From Erythrocercus mccallii (lineage: Eukaryota > Chordata > Aves > Passeriformes > Dicruridae), in the NCBI GenBank assembly GCA_013397435.1, contig VZRG01001662.1, positions 1 to 64,000 of the forward strand: a stretch of 64,000 nucleotides of DNA. Reading direction: 5' to 3'. The stretch's first letter is position 1. Each line of letters begins with the position of its first letter. Of this stretch, positions 1 through 15,500 are shown one piece after another. The position numbers were made by a program, and so were the translations under genes. The notes beneath the pieces are model-generated. The model saw only the letters and a list, made by a program, of their open reading frames with translations, was not told the origin of the DNA and did no database searches.

Positions 1-454
1 ATAAACTGCAGGAGGAAAGTGCGGGGAAGGAGACTCTGGAGGAACAGCAGGGAAAGGGTGTAAAAGGGGCTAGGAGGATTGTAATTGAGGATCCATGAGC
101 ACGTTTGCTTGTGAAGCTGGAGTCTGTGCTTTCACTGGTGAATGTTAATCATTTCCAGCCAAGGAGAAGGAAGGGATCTTGGCTGTCTGAACTTATGCTT
201 TAGGTGAGTCCTGTGTGGGAGCTGCTGAGGGCAGTGCTGTGTCTGGGGCAGCCTGTGTGGCCGGTTGGGTCAGTGTCTGGGTGTGTGGGAGTGTCTGTGA
301 GCACCAGGGCCCTGTGCAGCAGAGAACACCAAGCCCCCGAGCTACTGGAGGTGGTGGCCATGTAAAACATCCCATAACATGCAGCACAAAAGAAACCTGA
401 AAACAGCATTTGCCATTAGAAATCTGCCCCAGGGATAACTCAGCACCCACTCAC
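1..454 (-). other. RMND5A: RMND5A intron 7 (5' part)
   Basis: Intronic. The reverse complement was read for the expected next residues (IEVDLGKKCWYHS) and they are absent, so exon 8 lies outside the window. GT-rich around 215-310. No repeat or gene is recognised. Confidence 0.75.
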
Positions 455-557
455 CGGGAGTTCGTCCTTCTGGTTCCAAACCCCTGTGCACTGCCTTTGC
501 TCAATAACTGCCTTGATATTGATTAGAGCTGGTAATGCTACACAACCTGCTGAAAAA
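455..557 (-). CDS. RMND5A: RMND5A exon 7
   Basis: 103 bases after a TTTTTCTGCAG acceptor. It completes Ser285 and encodes FSAGCVALPALINIKAVIEQ to WNQKDELP (to residue 319). Donor GTGAGT at 454. Exons 8 and 9, coding for the RING-like domain, are not found in bases 1-454. Confidence 0.95.
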
Positions 558-3500
558 CTGCAGAAAAAGGACATGTTCATATAAGATGCATGTTAGGAAA
601 CCAACATTTTTCACATTTCTATTTTAAAGGTTAACTGAGACACATGGGGTTTGTATTTTTTCATTTACATCTTGTTGTACTTGGAGGGAGCTTAGAAGTA
701 CAGAGAAGCAAGAGTTTTGGGGCAGGTTATCAGTTATCCATGTATTTTAGGCTGGGGCCCTCAGGTACAACATTCTGGACAGAAAACAACAGTTAATCCC
801 TCCTCTGAGATTTATAATGAATTCATTTCTTTTACCACCTACTTTGATTTTGAGCTGTGCAGGAGGAAGACATCACATTGGTTTAGACAGGCGGTTGCTC
901 TCAGCTATGCTGGACTACACGCAGCCTAAGAGTTTCCATGTAACCCACACATACATACAACCCATAATCCTTTAATTACACATGATTACCATGTAAAGAA
1001 ACATGTCTTTCCACCTTCACCTTAAACCAAGAAAAGAAATGTAGAAAAAGCAGGCAGGTAAGGAAAGGAAGCAAACTGGGGCCTGTGACAAGAACAGCAG
1101 TATAAAACTGCCCAAAGTCTGTGTCCCAACAAAATGTTCAAACTCTGGGATTTTCCCACTACCAGAACTTAGCACATTATTTGGAAATATTTCAGTATTT
1201 TACATAAAAGTATGACACAGTTTCCACAAATTAACAGATGATTTGATGGATTTAAGTCTAATGACAGTACTAGAAATCACCAGCAACAGAAACAGGATTT
1301 GACCTTGCTATCAGCCTGCTCCATTTGTTTGGCAGATTATTTTACTATTTGTGTAAGTTTTATTGTCTACATAAGTCATGCCTTTCCTCTTGAAACCCGT
1401 GGATCTCTTGCCTAAGCTAAAATATGTATGTATAAATAAATTATGTTTCTCATCTCCAACTGGCCATTTTAACCCTTACACTTTGCTTTTTTGTTAATTC
1501 AGCCCTTAGTGTAACTTGTGTTAAACCTGTGAAAAATCTAACAAATAATATTTGTGTGAAAACATCTCTGAAGAGCCCTTTCAGAACATAAAAACTCAAG
1601 TAAATAGTAAATTCAAATTCTTGTAGTTCTTTAAGATCCCGAACCACAACCTCTATAACACAAGAGTTTTTCCACTGTCTCCACATAGTAACTCAGACCA
1701 TGAGAAGCCAATCAGCATTAAAAAAGTGCCTTGTACTCATGTTCTAGAAAGCAAAATATTTTACAGCAGGAATTTCACTTCAAGCTTGTTTAATTCCTAA
1801 GGGATCTGCAGCACTCCCAGGTCACAACAGTTTACAACAATCTTGTTTATGACAAGAGCATTGATATCACCTATACAGTCAATACATTTCAGCACAATCA
1901 ATTCCACACCAGGAGCACAGCAAATGTCCAATCACTCCAAACATCAGTAACAGGGACTTTCCACTTCACTGAAAATCTCTTGGCCATTTGCTCTGAGAAC
2001 TGCATTGCAGCATCAGTGCATAAGCAATGAAAATCTAAAGGACTGCTGGTTATTTGAATGAAACAAAAGGAAGATGAAAGTCAAAACCCAGAGATTTAAG
2101 CTCTAAATACCTATAAAACACTCAAACCAAAACTTGAAAGTTTACTGTAGAAAAACAATTAGTCTGAAGTGCTCCCTTTGTTGTTTCTGTTGTATTTTGT
2201 GACTGAGCTACAAGCAGGAAAAGCACAAAGCTTAACAATGTGAGAGTTCTAAACCAAGCACAGATGTCTAACAACGAGTGGAAACAGTAAAAAGAAAAAA
2301 TAAAACCAAAACAAACACAAAAAACAGGAAGCAGTGAAGCTTCTGCTAAGTACCAAATCCAGCCTAGAAAGATACATGTAATTTATTTTCTATTTAACAT
2401 CTGAAATGAAAATGAGAACATCAGGGGAGTGTACTGGGGGAATTGACATGCAAAGGCTAAATAGCAGCTAATCTGTTTTATCTTCAAAGAGGCTAGAAAG
2501 AGATTAGGTTGGGTTTTCTTCATATTTTCAACAGCCTCCTACAGATTTGCATTTTGTCAGATTAGCTACTGATCTTAAAAGTGCCTCTTTCTTCTTTGCT
2601 AAAGAGGCCCAGCAGACAATTTGGAAATTTTAGCAGCTGAAACCGCAACAAAACTGTTAAGCATTCTTCTAAGAAGACCAATAATGTGTTGATTAAGGAT
2701 CAAAACTATCAAATACTGATGGCCACATTTTCAGAGTTATTTTTCAGCTGAACAGCAGGGACAGTTGTGACACATTTGTTGTGGGAATAACTGGCTGATT
2801 GCCATCCTCATCTTTTGCAGTTATGTCTAAACTATGGAAGATAAATTCCATCCAGGAATGCTTCCTCTTGAGCTGCAGTGGTGCAGGGTAAAGCCCAGCA
2901 CACAGGAACATCTGGTTTTTAATCTCTGCAGATCTTGTTAACTGTAACTATACCCTGCATTTAATGCAAGGTAGATGAGACTACTCAAGTAATTTCTTTT
3001 GTCCTCAACAAGAAACAGGAACCCAACCACGAAGTACCTGGTCTCAAAAGCAAGAGAAAAGCAGCATACCTAACACTGAGAGGGGATTCAACTGAGAGGC
3101 CCAGGAGAGCACAGGCATCCCTTGTGAAGATGTCACAGATGTCAGCCCACTGGTTTGCATCCAACAGGTGAACATACGGGGAGTTCTCGATGCCTTGCCG
3201 CAGGTACACCAGGCTGCCCATCAGAACCTGGATATCTGGGAGGGATCAGGAACAGCAGAGTTTGTACAACAAACTAAAGATCGTGTCTCCAGCTGTAGCT
3301 TTCACATGGAAAACAGGCAGAAACAGCAGATCAGCAGCTCACATCCTCACCTCCACAAAAAACAATTACAGCCATGACAGAAAGGAGAGCTCCACTCCAG
3401 CTACTTTTTGGCTGGGGAGTTTGCCAAAGTGTGCTGCCTGGGAATTTGCTTCTGGCAGGTTTACTTTTTTTGTAAGCTTTCTGACACACACAGTACCCTA

Positions 3501-6500
3501 AAAAACAGGCTTTGTTGGATTCAGCTTGATATGGTTCATTTAACTCACGTGTTCTCCATTTTTCTAAAGTTTAATTTCTCTTTGTATTACCCCACGCAGC
3601 AGAAAATAGCAGATGACTATTCCAAGAACAGTCCTCTGCATTTTTAGCACTTTACTCTGGCAGCAAGCCTATTCTAGATGTAATCCACATTTTATTTAAA
3701 GACTTAAAACCCTCGAATTTAAGCAAACGTGCAAACATTCAGATACTATTTTTGAGCCCTCTTAAAAAAAAAAAAAAAAGATAATTCTAATTGTAAGGAT
3801 TTGGGTTATACATGATAAATCCAAAAAGAAAAAGCCTTCAACAAACTGAAAAGAATGGAGTAAAATATATTCGGAACATGATTTATGTTTTACTATAAGA
3901 TGCCATATCCCAGTGCTTTAAATCCCCTTAATGTGACCAAAAATTTACCTTTCTGATGATTCAGGGCGAACGGCTGGAAGTTTTTCGCATACTGAAGTGC
4001 TTCTCTTTGATTTGCTGTTCCACCCATCAATAAACTAATGAAATATAATCTGTGCAGTTTAAATTCCAACGAACTGTTCTGTGCCATGAGCATCTCTCTG
4101 TTGGATACCGCCCACCTGGAAGAAGCGAGGAGGTACAATGGGACGTGACACGAGAGTAATTAAGTGTCAGCCCACACCACATGAAATCATTGCAATTATC
4201 TATTATCTACCATCTATTTCAAGGAAAGTGTGACTGTTCCCTGAACTTCTGAGAGCCCCTACAGATCACAGAAAATGGCAAGGTCCTTTACAAGTAATGG
4301 AGCTACACAAGGGGTGCACAGAATGTGGACGATGTTAATTCTGGTGCTGCTGTAAAGGTTAAGCACTGCAAAATTCAACATTCACTGGCTGAAAGACAAG
4401 ACTAAATTAGGCACAATATAAGGCAGAAATAGCTCAAGTCTATTGTATTTCAATTAATAGCACTCTGAATCTTAACAATTACTGATGGTTCTTCAGCTGC
4501 ATGTCAAGAAGTTTGACCAAGAACATTTTCCAAAGTCCTCATCCACCAAACATGTTCTCCAAGCCACTATGTTTGTGTGTGTGCATCTGTTGCCCTGGAG
4601 AGGGGGATTGCATCTATGGGACCTCAAAGACAGACATTATCAAGATCTCACAGTGGGGGAAGGGAAATCAGTTTAAATATCATACTTCACCCAGCTTAAA
4701 CTTTGCTTTCTGTGTTATTTTCAACTTGGGCAATAAAAATCTTTCTCATTTTCTGTGTCATTCACCATGACAACACTAATGTTTGGGTCCTAAATACCAT
4801 GAAAGAATTCTAACATATACATAGAGTAAAATGAACTGAACTTTTCAAAGCGTTTTATACAAGTTTTTCTTTATTATTTAGAATTTACCCATCCCTTTCT
4901 CGGGTTTTGGGAAGGTTTTTTTTGGTGCTTTTTTTTTTCTTTAATTCCATTTAGTCAGGCCTAAATCAATCCAATCTTCTTCTTAAGAACCTCAAGTTTC
5001 AAGGTTCACCAATACATCTGTTTCTCATTAGTGTTAATTAGTTGTACTATTTTCACTGTGGGGGCCCTATTAAGCAAAAAGCTTTTCACTTTTTAGCAAG
5101 GAAGTGAGGAAGTCTGTGTTCCTTAAAAAAAAAAGAGGCTATGTGAGACTTCTTTTCAATCAATACTAAAATGAGAAAATTAAGCATTCTTACTGTATTG
5201 GGAAGGCTTTCAAGGCAAGTCAGCCTTCTGCATTAGGATGTAGCATTAATGAGCAAGTATCCACTTTCAATTTGTTGTGGTGGAAGTATCAGGAGTCTGA
5301 CCTCACTGGCAAGGCTTTGTAAAGACACAGTAACCTTTCAGTAGCAAACAGTGAAAAATGGAGCCTTTGAACTAAGAACAAGCCTTATGTCCCCAATTTC
5401 AGGCAGTTTCAGATTTTCCTGAATCTCCACCAGGAAGGAGTGAAGAGCACACTCACTAACCATGGGTGGTGAGTGGGTTTTGGTGGGTGGTTTCATAAAT
5501 GGAGGGGGGAGTTAATTGTATTTTTATGGTCAGTGTGCACAGTTTAAACAGGATATTATGGCAACAAAGTTCAACCCCAGCTACAAAAACAAGACCCTGA
5601 AGTTAACAACCATAGACTAATAAGCAGATGAAGGACAAAAAAGATTATAAATAAACACTAAGACTAGTCCACAGTGCCATCAATGAGCTATTAATCTCTA
5701 GTGCATCAAAAGAGCCTCCATCCTCTCCCTGCCAATATTTGCACCCGCATGACAGAGTACTTCATCTTGCTGAGGTCGAGCCTATTTTTCCAAATTAGCT
5801 TTTAGGCAGGCTTTCCATTTTTAGGTCTTTGAGTGGCAGCACAGATTTGTATCAAAAGAAAGCAACCACAGAGGCAAGGCCTGAGGTGGTTGGTCTGGGA
5901 CATGCTGTTCCTATTTCCAACAGAAAAACAAAAAACCAGCAAGAGAGGTTTAAAACACTCAACCCACATATTCTCTACAACTGTCCAAAATTATTAGTAA
6001 TCATATCACCTGTCTTCCTACCTCTTCTCAAAATGACACTCAATGTTCTCACTTCTGAGACTCAAATCCATCTGATTTTTTTTAAAGTTTACACTATACT
6101 TTGCAAACCACAGGTACACAAGACTCTCTTCAGCTCCCACATGGGATTTAGATATTAAACTGAATTTAGACGTTAAACTGAACTTAACAAAGCCTACTAA
6201 AGATTAAATTAAGTTTAAATCATAGCCCAAGGACCCAACAAATACCAGGACCTGTGCAACTTGCTGTTTACAGGCAGAAGAGAAGAGAGCATCTCTTTTC
6301 CAAATTACAGCCAAAGCTTTGAACCTCCAAGTCATTTCCACCAGGACCTCACACAGAGGCCCAACCTGGGCTCTGAAGGGCCAAAATACCCTAAAAAATA
6401 ACTGGATTTCTGTTCCCATCATCAAACTAGTGAGAAAAGTCACTGGAAATTAATGGGATCCTGCAGGCATACAGAGATTATGCAGCTCAGAATGCAAGGG

Positions 6501-9500
6501 CAGACTAGGCCTCTACAAAAGTAACTTACACATCCCACATAGGAAAACAAAAAAGTTATGGCCAGTCACATTCTATTAAAATCTGAGGGGTCATATTTTT
6601 AAGCGTTGAAATTGGTATTTGAAAGAAAACCTGGATAACAAATGCAGTTCAGATATTTTATTTTTTGAGACATAAATGTTAATTTCCATCACCTCAGCAG
6701 TGGTTTGAAAGTCTTTTTGAAAAGTCATTAATCTGACAACTCCCTTCCCAAGGCAGTGACCAGGAGCCACCTGTGTTTGTTTTGTTTCCAGCACTGAGTG
6801 AAGCTGAGCACAAGCAGAGAGTGCTGGCAGAGCCAGAGAGACTGGTTGTCTTTTAATCCCAGCTTTTCACAATTTTGCACGGATAAAACCTGCTATACTC
6901 CACTTCCTGGTTCAGGAGACTGTAATTAATCATCCTTGTGTGACACTGCTTCAACACTCCTGTCAACAACCTGACCCTGCAATGGGCCAGTCCGGGCCTG
7001 CTTGATGCTGAAGCTTTATTCACTGATGCCAATTTTAGCCCAAGGAGCACAATGCCACCTTCTCTCTGTCATATGGAGGCCATTTGCACAGCAGTGATTT
7101 CTATCCCTCCTCCTGAACACTTGTGTCTGCCAGGAAATAAAAGGGAAATACCTTCACAAGCATCAGCAGTTCTGTGGGATAACTGAGCAGTTAATGCACT
7201 GGTTACCTCCGCAACCAGAGAGTTAAAACCACGACATTTTGTCACATGTTGATCATCCTCTCTAAGAGTGATGGTTTTTACATCAGCAGCACCACTATAA
7301 ATAAGGCCCCTCTGTGCCCAGCAGCAGCCAAGAGAGGCAGACAGCTTTAGCACTGTCCAGTTTAAACAGAATAAACATTATATACAGAAATAAGATGGGG
7401 AGGGAGGAGAACAACACACAAACTGTGCTGACAATACACCCTATTGTCTGCCCATTCAGCTGGAAAATAAAAATTCCTTTGAGGAATGATCATGCCTTCT
7501 CCTTTGTTTGAAAATATTTAACGAATTGCAGAAACTACACGATACAACTCAGTAGCAATGAGTAAGGCCTAAAGCACTACAAACTGGAGCTGAAATGAAT
7601 TTAGAGATTTCAAGGAAACAGTCATAACAGCAAGTTACTGTTCCTCAGGGATTATCCTTCACAACAGCTCTGTTATTATTCGAACTACAAGATGTATGTG
7701 GTGTAGCTGACAGTAAATCTTGTTTCAGTTGTAATACCAGTGTTGCTTCCCTTCAAGTAGCCAATTCAACAGCAATAAACCACCCCAGCTTTCCACCTGT
7801 GTAACTAGATTCAAAGACCAACTATTTAGGTCAAACTTTGCAGGACCCAGAGGTGTTACCCAGGATTTAGTCGATGAACACCAGGGCTTGAATATGAGTG
7901 GCCCTGCACTTAGTTTAAATGCCAGTAACTGCTCAATTGACACACTCGTGTTGGTTCACGTAAAAGGGAAAAGAAAATCTGGTTAACCTGAAAATGTACT
8001 TAACTGAATAATGCAAAAAATTCTATCTCAAGTATATGATTTATGCTCTGGAATGAAGGAAATATTGAATTTGTTTTGGTTTCACTGTTTTTATTTTTAA
8101 AAGGTCACTTTAAAGTTGGTTAGGTGGTTTTGTTTGGTTGGTTGTTTTTTGTGATTTGATTTTTTTTCTTATTGTTGGGACCAAACTAAGCTTAGAGAAG
8201 TTTTTAAAAAAACATGATGAGGGGGTTTCAGAGGGTTTCTTATTATTTTGCTCAGAAGGAATCTCATTAACAAGTGCCACTGTCAGCCCCAGGCTCTTCC
8301 CACCCTCTGGTCCCTTGTCTGGAAAAGGAGGGTGACTGGAGGACAAGTGAGAACTTTGATCCCAAGTCAAGTTCTGCTCACCCCAAAGGCTTTGTGGTCC
8401 TTAAAGCAGTACCACAAGTAATTAAAGTGAATCTCTTAACTAAGAGACCCTTAGTTAATCACTTCCCATGGGGAGAGACACAGAGGGGATGGAAAAAGAA
8501 AGATCCATACAGTAACTACCCCCCTCAAAGGACAAGCATTTTTTTAAAAAGTGAGCAAAAGAAATGAGTAGACTCACTCTAGTGCAGGTCTCAAAACTCT
8601 AACTTTTAATGCTTCCAATATTCGATTTAACTCCACAAATGGTTCTTTCTGACTTTGATCTATTGATAGACCAGATTCCTGAAAAGAAAAAAAGGCACTT
8701 TTTAGTTAAAGCATGAAAAACAATGGGTTATCAGACAGTTTAAATATTCACCTGAAATATTCAAATGAGGAAGCTAAGACAAAGCTTCATTTTCCTCAGT
8801 GGAGAACCTTCAACATCCACACTTGCTGTTACCTGACAAAGTTCCTCGGCTACATCCAGCATTCCCTGCCGGAAGAAGTGCTCCACCATCACCTCATTGA
8901 GGATCCTCTGGCTGTCAGCCTGCCAGCACCCATCTATCCCCACGCTGCTGATGTCCGAGTCAAAATTCTGAAACACACAAATTAAAGTTAATAGGCTGCA
9001 ACAGATCACACATTCTTTTTCTTTAATTATGAAGGACATCTGTGTCTCCACCCTGATGCCTTCTGCCTATTACTCAGCTGGCCCTTGATTATCTCCAAAG
9101 TGAAATAAATATATGTCAGCTTCCTTCATTACCTCCTGTGTAGGAAGAAGAAGAAATCTTTCAGCTGGCTCATTTCAAGTCTGAATGTTATTCATGACAA
9201 GGAATTACACTGACAAATTACAAGTCTAGCTAGAAAGTTAGAAATCTGGTTAACTAAAAAAGGGATTTCCAGCCCAAGATGCATTTCTGAAGGAAATAAC
9301 TGCAGAAATGGCTTTTTCCATATGTGGAAACTGAAAATGTTTGGAGGACAGAAAACAAAATCACCTACAGTAGAATCAAGACACGGTCATCAATGCATCT
9401 GTCAATACAGCACACCAAATTGCAAGTAAAAGCTTTAACTCAAGGATTTTTTTTACATATCTGGAGGGTAAGCAATGCTGAAAAAGCAAAAAAAATCACT

Positions 9501-12500
9501 TCTCCCCACATGCAAACAATGAAATTCAAATCTCTGATGACCCCAACATCCCAAAAACAGGATGAGCTTTGAAGATCCAAGAGATCTTTTTTAGATCTAA
9601 CCCAGATGATCCCAGTGCCATGTATTTTTAGGCCAGTGGCCTACGGACATATTCCAGGAATAACTAAAGATATTGTCACGCTGACTCCTCGGTAACACTT
9701 GGCACTGCTTGGCACTTTGCCTCTTGGCAGCAGGACAGCAACATTTATTCTAATCCAAGATACAAACCAGGATCTTTAACTCCTAGCATGTTTTATGTTA
9801 GGGTAAGCAGGGCAATTTTAATAAAAATCCTCACCCACTGCTTAAAACAAGCCTCCTGCAAAATAAAGAGTCTAGAAGTCTGTTCAATTGCTTGCTGCCT
9901 GATCTGATGACTACAGCTCTCTCCCAAAAAGGAGCTTCAGAAATCAGAAATACAGTGAAAGCAGCAGTGCTTCAGCTGTGGCTCTGAGAGGATCCACAGC
10001 CCTGCACAACATGGGAAGACCAGCCTCACACAAACACAGGCTTCTGTCACAGCAGGCAGGGCAGATAACACCCAGCTAGTACCAGCTGTGCACAGCTCAG
10101 CTTCACACTGCACCTTCCTTTTACTCACCACTTACTAATTTCCCTCATCAGCACCTCCACATCCCCTTTGATGCTGCTCTGTGTCACCATGAAAAAGGGG
10201 AAGCCTTTTCATCCCTGCACACACAGCTCCAAAGCCACTGCTTCCTTCAGGGCTCTCAGCAAACTTTCAGTAAAACATTAACCTTAGTCTAGCAAACTGA
10301 CTTTTCCATTTTTCTGGTGGAGTGAGGTGAGTATTTAAATCACTGCCACTGATTCACGTCTCACATTTAATAACATTTTCACTTGGGTGTCTTAACCCAT
10401 AAGCTCCTTGTCATGCTGTTCACCTCTAAGCTGTATCTTGAAAAACTTAAAAGACTTGAAGACTAAATAGTACTGTTCTTATCTGGTGCCAGTGGTGCCA
10501 ACCATTCGAGTCCTTAAAGGTTCACCACCATTGCTGACTCTGATCTCAGTATCCAACCACCACCAGAAGGTAACACCAATCCATTAATTAAGCACTGGAG
10601 GATATGGGACAGGATTCAGAATGCACAAGCTTGCTTTTGCTCCCTAGCTTCCAGGGTATAGATCCTCGCTAATCTAAAAATAATTGACTATAAGTTATTC
10701 TTCATGCAATTCCAAATCCTGGCAATGATACAACCCCCTAAACAGAAACTGTTATCCTTCTGGACAGTTACCTAACAGTAAAGCTGCACCTATGCCTCAA
10801 ACATTATCACATCACTCTCACTGCTTGGGGGCAGAGATAGTGAAACTAATTAGCTCAGTGCTCTCACAAAAATGCTCATTTTCTTCTGAAACAGCAAACC
10901 TATCAGCCTTGTGAATCTTTACAAAACCCTACCACTGGATCTTTTCAAGTCACATAGAAGAAGTTATCAAGTCCCATCATTCAACCTGAGGACTTCAGTC
11001 ATTCTCTGATCAACCCAGTCTTGACCAGGTTCTCATTCCAATATATTTTTTTTTAGTTTCTTTTAAACGATTCTGAGGTCTGTATTATATGTGGGATTCT
11101 ACAGCTCTGCCTCCTCTGGGTCCTGAGGAGCTTCAGGAACTGACTGCACAGATTACAGTGAGTGACTGCCACATGTCAGAAAAAATTATCACTTGCCTTT
11201 GGCTTATATATTTCACAACTGTCACGCATGCAGGATCTGCTGGTGACTACAACCTTCAGTTTTGTTTTGTAAATGCTAACAGTATGCTAACTGACAGCAC
11301 ATGGGGTTTAACAAGATTTCAAAAGTTAAAAACTCCAGAAAGCTTAAAATCTGAAAACTACAAAATAACTTATGTGTCAGTTAGCATTCCTGAGGAACAC
11401 ATCTTTATTAAAAGCTTAATTAGCAAGTCTAGGGCCAAAATGTACAATATTATGTGCTAAATACACCAATGAGACAATGTAAAGCACATTACCAATAATT
11501 GCTAGAACGTGATGACTTAAAGATGCTCACAAAATAAATGGACCTCTTTAACCAACATAATCCTCCGGGTTATTCATAACAACAGGATTTGAAGAAGGAT
11601 GACGATTAAGGACAGTTTTATTCCTCACTTATTCAGTTGAGATTACTTTGTGCACTCCTCCCTTCTGAATTCTTACTCAAAACACAAAACATTTGTTTAT
11701 CTTCTCTGTTCAATATGTCTACACATAATATAACGCTCAACTTGCAAAGACTCTGTATTTAAGTAGCCCCATTCTTCATGGCAACACAAATTACGCTCAG
11801 CAAAGGTTTTTAGTGTGTTCATAAGTTTTTACATGAAACAAACACTAACTTAGGCAAAAGTCTGCTTTCCCAAAACAAAGACTGGATTAAAATGTTGGCC
11901 TTATAACAGAGATATTAAATTCAGGGGGAAAATGGAAGGAACCACCCTTTACTCCACTTACTTTCCTAAATGAAGGCATTTAACCACTACTCAGATTGCT
12001 CTTAGAGGGAGAACATTTACCAGCCCACCAAATATGCTTTGAGATGAATTTGAATCATTCCAGAAGAGTAATTGATTTACAGGAACACTGATGAATGAGC
12101 TACCTGATAACAACCTGCCGAACAATGCAACATGACGAGTTCTGGAAGCAAGAGTAATTGCCAGTACAATACAGAAAAATACTGAATGCAAACATCTCCT
12201 TTCAAAGGAGAAAATGCTCTTTGGAAGAAAGGGTAGACTTTCCTGGATCACAAGCATGCAATCCACATAGGACTGCCACAAAGAAAGCTTATTTGATAAA
12301 CTTTCTAAGCAACACAAAGCTCTGGCATTTCAGACTTTAATGTATTTGATGCCAAGTTTGAACTTCGTTTTGCTCTAAGAGTGTGAACTCTGCAGGCAGA
12401 CAAGTCTAGGGTCTATCCAAGTTCACAAGCAACAACTACAGGAACTTAAAAACTGACAAGACTAAACATTTTATGTAGGTATAACCCTATCCCAATATTG

Positions 12501-15500
12501 GAAAAAAAAGAAATTTAACCTGAAATTGCCAATGGCAGATTATACAGCAAGTTCTTTCACAATCCAAGCTTGCTAAATAGGAAGTCTATTGATTCTATGT
12601 GCAACAGCAGCTACCATTTGGCTGTGTCACATGAAATGGGTACCAGTATTAGCATGTTTCCCAATCTCAAACCAGGCCATTTATCTGTGCCTGAGCATGC
12701 AGGGTTAGTAAAACCATAAGCAATGTTTTGGAGATGTTAATCTGTCTGTAAAATAAGTGAGGACTTATACGTGACAGAAACAAAACTCCAGTCTCATTAA
12801 TCAAGGCAAGGGCTGTGCATCTTTAAATTCTAATGACTGTTTTATTCTGGAAGCAGCAGTATTTTGACCAGAATGTGCTGAGAGTCAATTCACTACATCA
12901 ATTACACTAAATTACTTCTACTTGTTTAAGCTTAAGTGTATTGCAGGGAGGGCAATTCCAGTTTGGGACTCCAGTGCCAACAAAGACTTTGCTGGCAGGT
13001 TCCAGCAGCACAGGGAAATTGCATTAAGTACATAGGGAAGATTTGCTTCAAATGTTACAGTTCAGGGAACCGCTGAATTTCACCTGGATTTAAACATTAC
13101 ACATATTCATCTGACAAAAAGGCCTAGACTTTGGAGTATGTTTTAAAATAGGTCCCTTAAGATCCTACGGCTGGGGAAAACTAATCAAAAAAAAACCACC
13201 AAGGACATATTTAAGGAGACAATCCTAACTTGTGCTCTGAACTTCACAGAATGACATCCTATGTTACAAGCAGAACTGGGGACTTGTGCAGTTCCCACTG
13301 CTCTTAATTTTTTAATGCAAACACCACAGACAATAAGTGAGATTGAAAATCCAGAGGAGCAAGCACACTGCACACAACCATTTGAGCTCATTTTTTAAGA
13401 CCTCACTGAAAAAGTCCTTCTGACACCCAACAGAAATAGACCACGTTAATGGGATCCTTTCTACTGTTTTACCAAGCAGCATATTTGAAATTTTAAAAAC
13501 ACTTTTATTTACATCTATTATTTTTCAAATATAAACACTACATAGACCTAAAACAGCAGGACAGAACATTGGAAAAACTATTCCCATGACAACTGAAACA
13601 GCAATTTGGAGACTAGACTCAAATCTAAGCTTCATTAGGCTTGCAAGCATTTTCTTTGGCTTTTAAGAAATACCATCATCAATTTCCACTGAACACTTGC
13701 ACCCTCTCCATACAACCTGGGGCTGTTCGACCTCAGAGGATTTAAATGAAGAAAGTATGGCTAAACCTGGAAGAGTATTTATATAAAGTTTGCTTGCTAA
13801 AGCAGAATTGGAAAGTTTAAAAACTTAGGACAAGATTACATAGATTTATTTCAGGCTTCAAGCTGGTAATAAGGATGGAATTTTACTCTAGTTAATTGGT
13901 TTAGATACAGCAGCAAGGATTTGAGACAGATGCATCCTTAAGCTTTGGATAACAGTGACGTGTGGATTAAAGCTATTAGTACAAAGTTTGAACTCTCTAC
14001 GATGACCAGACAGATATAAACAAAAAATGTGAGTTTCGTGGCATTCTACCTAATAATGCAGCATTATGTACTTTGCTTCTTCATCACATTATTGTTACAT
14101 TACACTTCAGCAGATTATCATTACTACCAACGTTTAAATGAGATTCCCAAAGGATAAATCAGTGCTGTGTACTGAACAAATGTTTAGACCTTTTCACAGT
14201 CACAGTCTGATGTGAAGCTATCACAAAATGTCCGTAACAGCAAGTATCAGAATCCCTGCACACAGAACAACTTTTATATAAGAGAACAGAAGAGGAGAAA
14301 AGCATGGCCTGAAAGTATACATGTAGCACGATTTCAGTATAATTTCAAAGAATTGTTAATATTTACCCACAAAAATAGGTATGAAAATATTCATATCCCA
14401 GTTACTCTTGAACCTGGAATTCAGATGTCTCATATGTAAAGCACCAAAGATAAGCTGCCCTATCTTATTATTTAGACACAGAGACTGTGAGATGCTGAAT
14501 CTCCTCTATTGGTCATTAAGAGCACTGCTATAAAATTAAGCTCCCAAAACCAGTAACATCCCTGTAAGAGGTACAAAATGCCTTTCTTAAAAATTTCTCT
14601 GGTCTTACAAATCCACAGAATGTTTTAGGTTGGACCTTAAAGATACCTTGTTCCAACACCCTGCTATGGGCAGGGTCTTCCCACTGGACCAGATTGCTCA
14701 AAGTCCCTTTGAACACTTCCAGGGATGGGGCAGCCACTTATACTGCAAAATAGCACTTTACAGTTACCTGCTACTGACAATTAACTATAAACATAAATAT
14801 ATATACATATACCCATATATAAAAACCAACAGTATTTCTTACTGAGACAGACATTAAAGAAAACATTTCCCCACACTGATAAAAGACAAAATATTTCTAC
14901 AACCTGTAGTATTTATAGGTTATGTTCTGTAAGAAATTAGGAGATTTGAGCTGTCCCAGAAGGAATGGGCTGTCTGCAGTGAGTTCTGAAAGCAAGTATT
15001 GTGCTGCCCACTGGCTTGCCTTTGCTTCTGCAGCTGAGAGAATATTTAGTTCAGGTTAATTGTAGCAAAAATCTAAATTTTGGGAAGCACACACCACAGG
15101 TGTGCTATAATGCGATAATGCAGTCAAAGCACAAAAAAAAAATACCTTATCAATGGCTTTTCCAACTCGGGATACACTGCTGTGAATGTCTTTGTGATCC
15201 GAGGCCAGTTTTTGGACTGTGTCTTTTATTCTTTTACAACACTGTGTCATAACAAGTGAAATCGTCCCCGACAAGTCCCCATCTTGATCTAGACAAAAGA
15301 GACCAAAATTACCGACTTTGTTACAAACAAATGGTAATATTAAATCTCTTAATATGCAACAACATAAACAGATAAAAGTGGTATTAAAGAAATGCAATCT
15401 AGAGAGTATTTGCAAAGCAAGATCACCTTAACTGAAGGCAGATGTACAGGAATTCACCTGTATGAAAACTCTCCTGTGGAATCAGGAATCCAGTGAGTGC

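Larger units (their letters stand above)
8968..15145 (-). other. RMND5A: RMND5A intron 2
   Basis: About 6.2 kb. It contains one minus-strand CR1 3' fragment (14609-14737) and an AT microsatellite-like stretch (about 14786-14822). The longest plus-strand ORF (11089-11460) has no recognisable domain and is treated as chance. Confidence 0.65.

Noticed and set aside
1..454. Possible RMND5A exon 8 or RING exon at the window edge
   Set aside because: The reverse strand was searched for the expected IEVDLGKKCWYHS and CGHIISRD residues and neither is present.
11089..11460. 123-codon plus-strand ORF in RMND5A intron 2
   Set aside because: No recognisable domain, promoter or splice context. It lies antisense in an intron of a well-defined gene and looks like a chance ORF.
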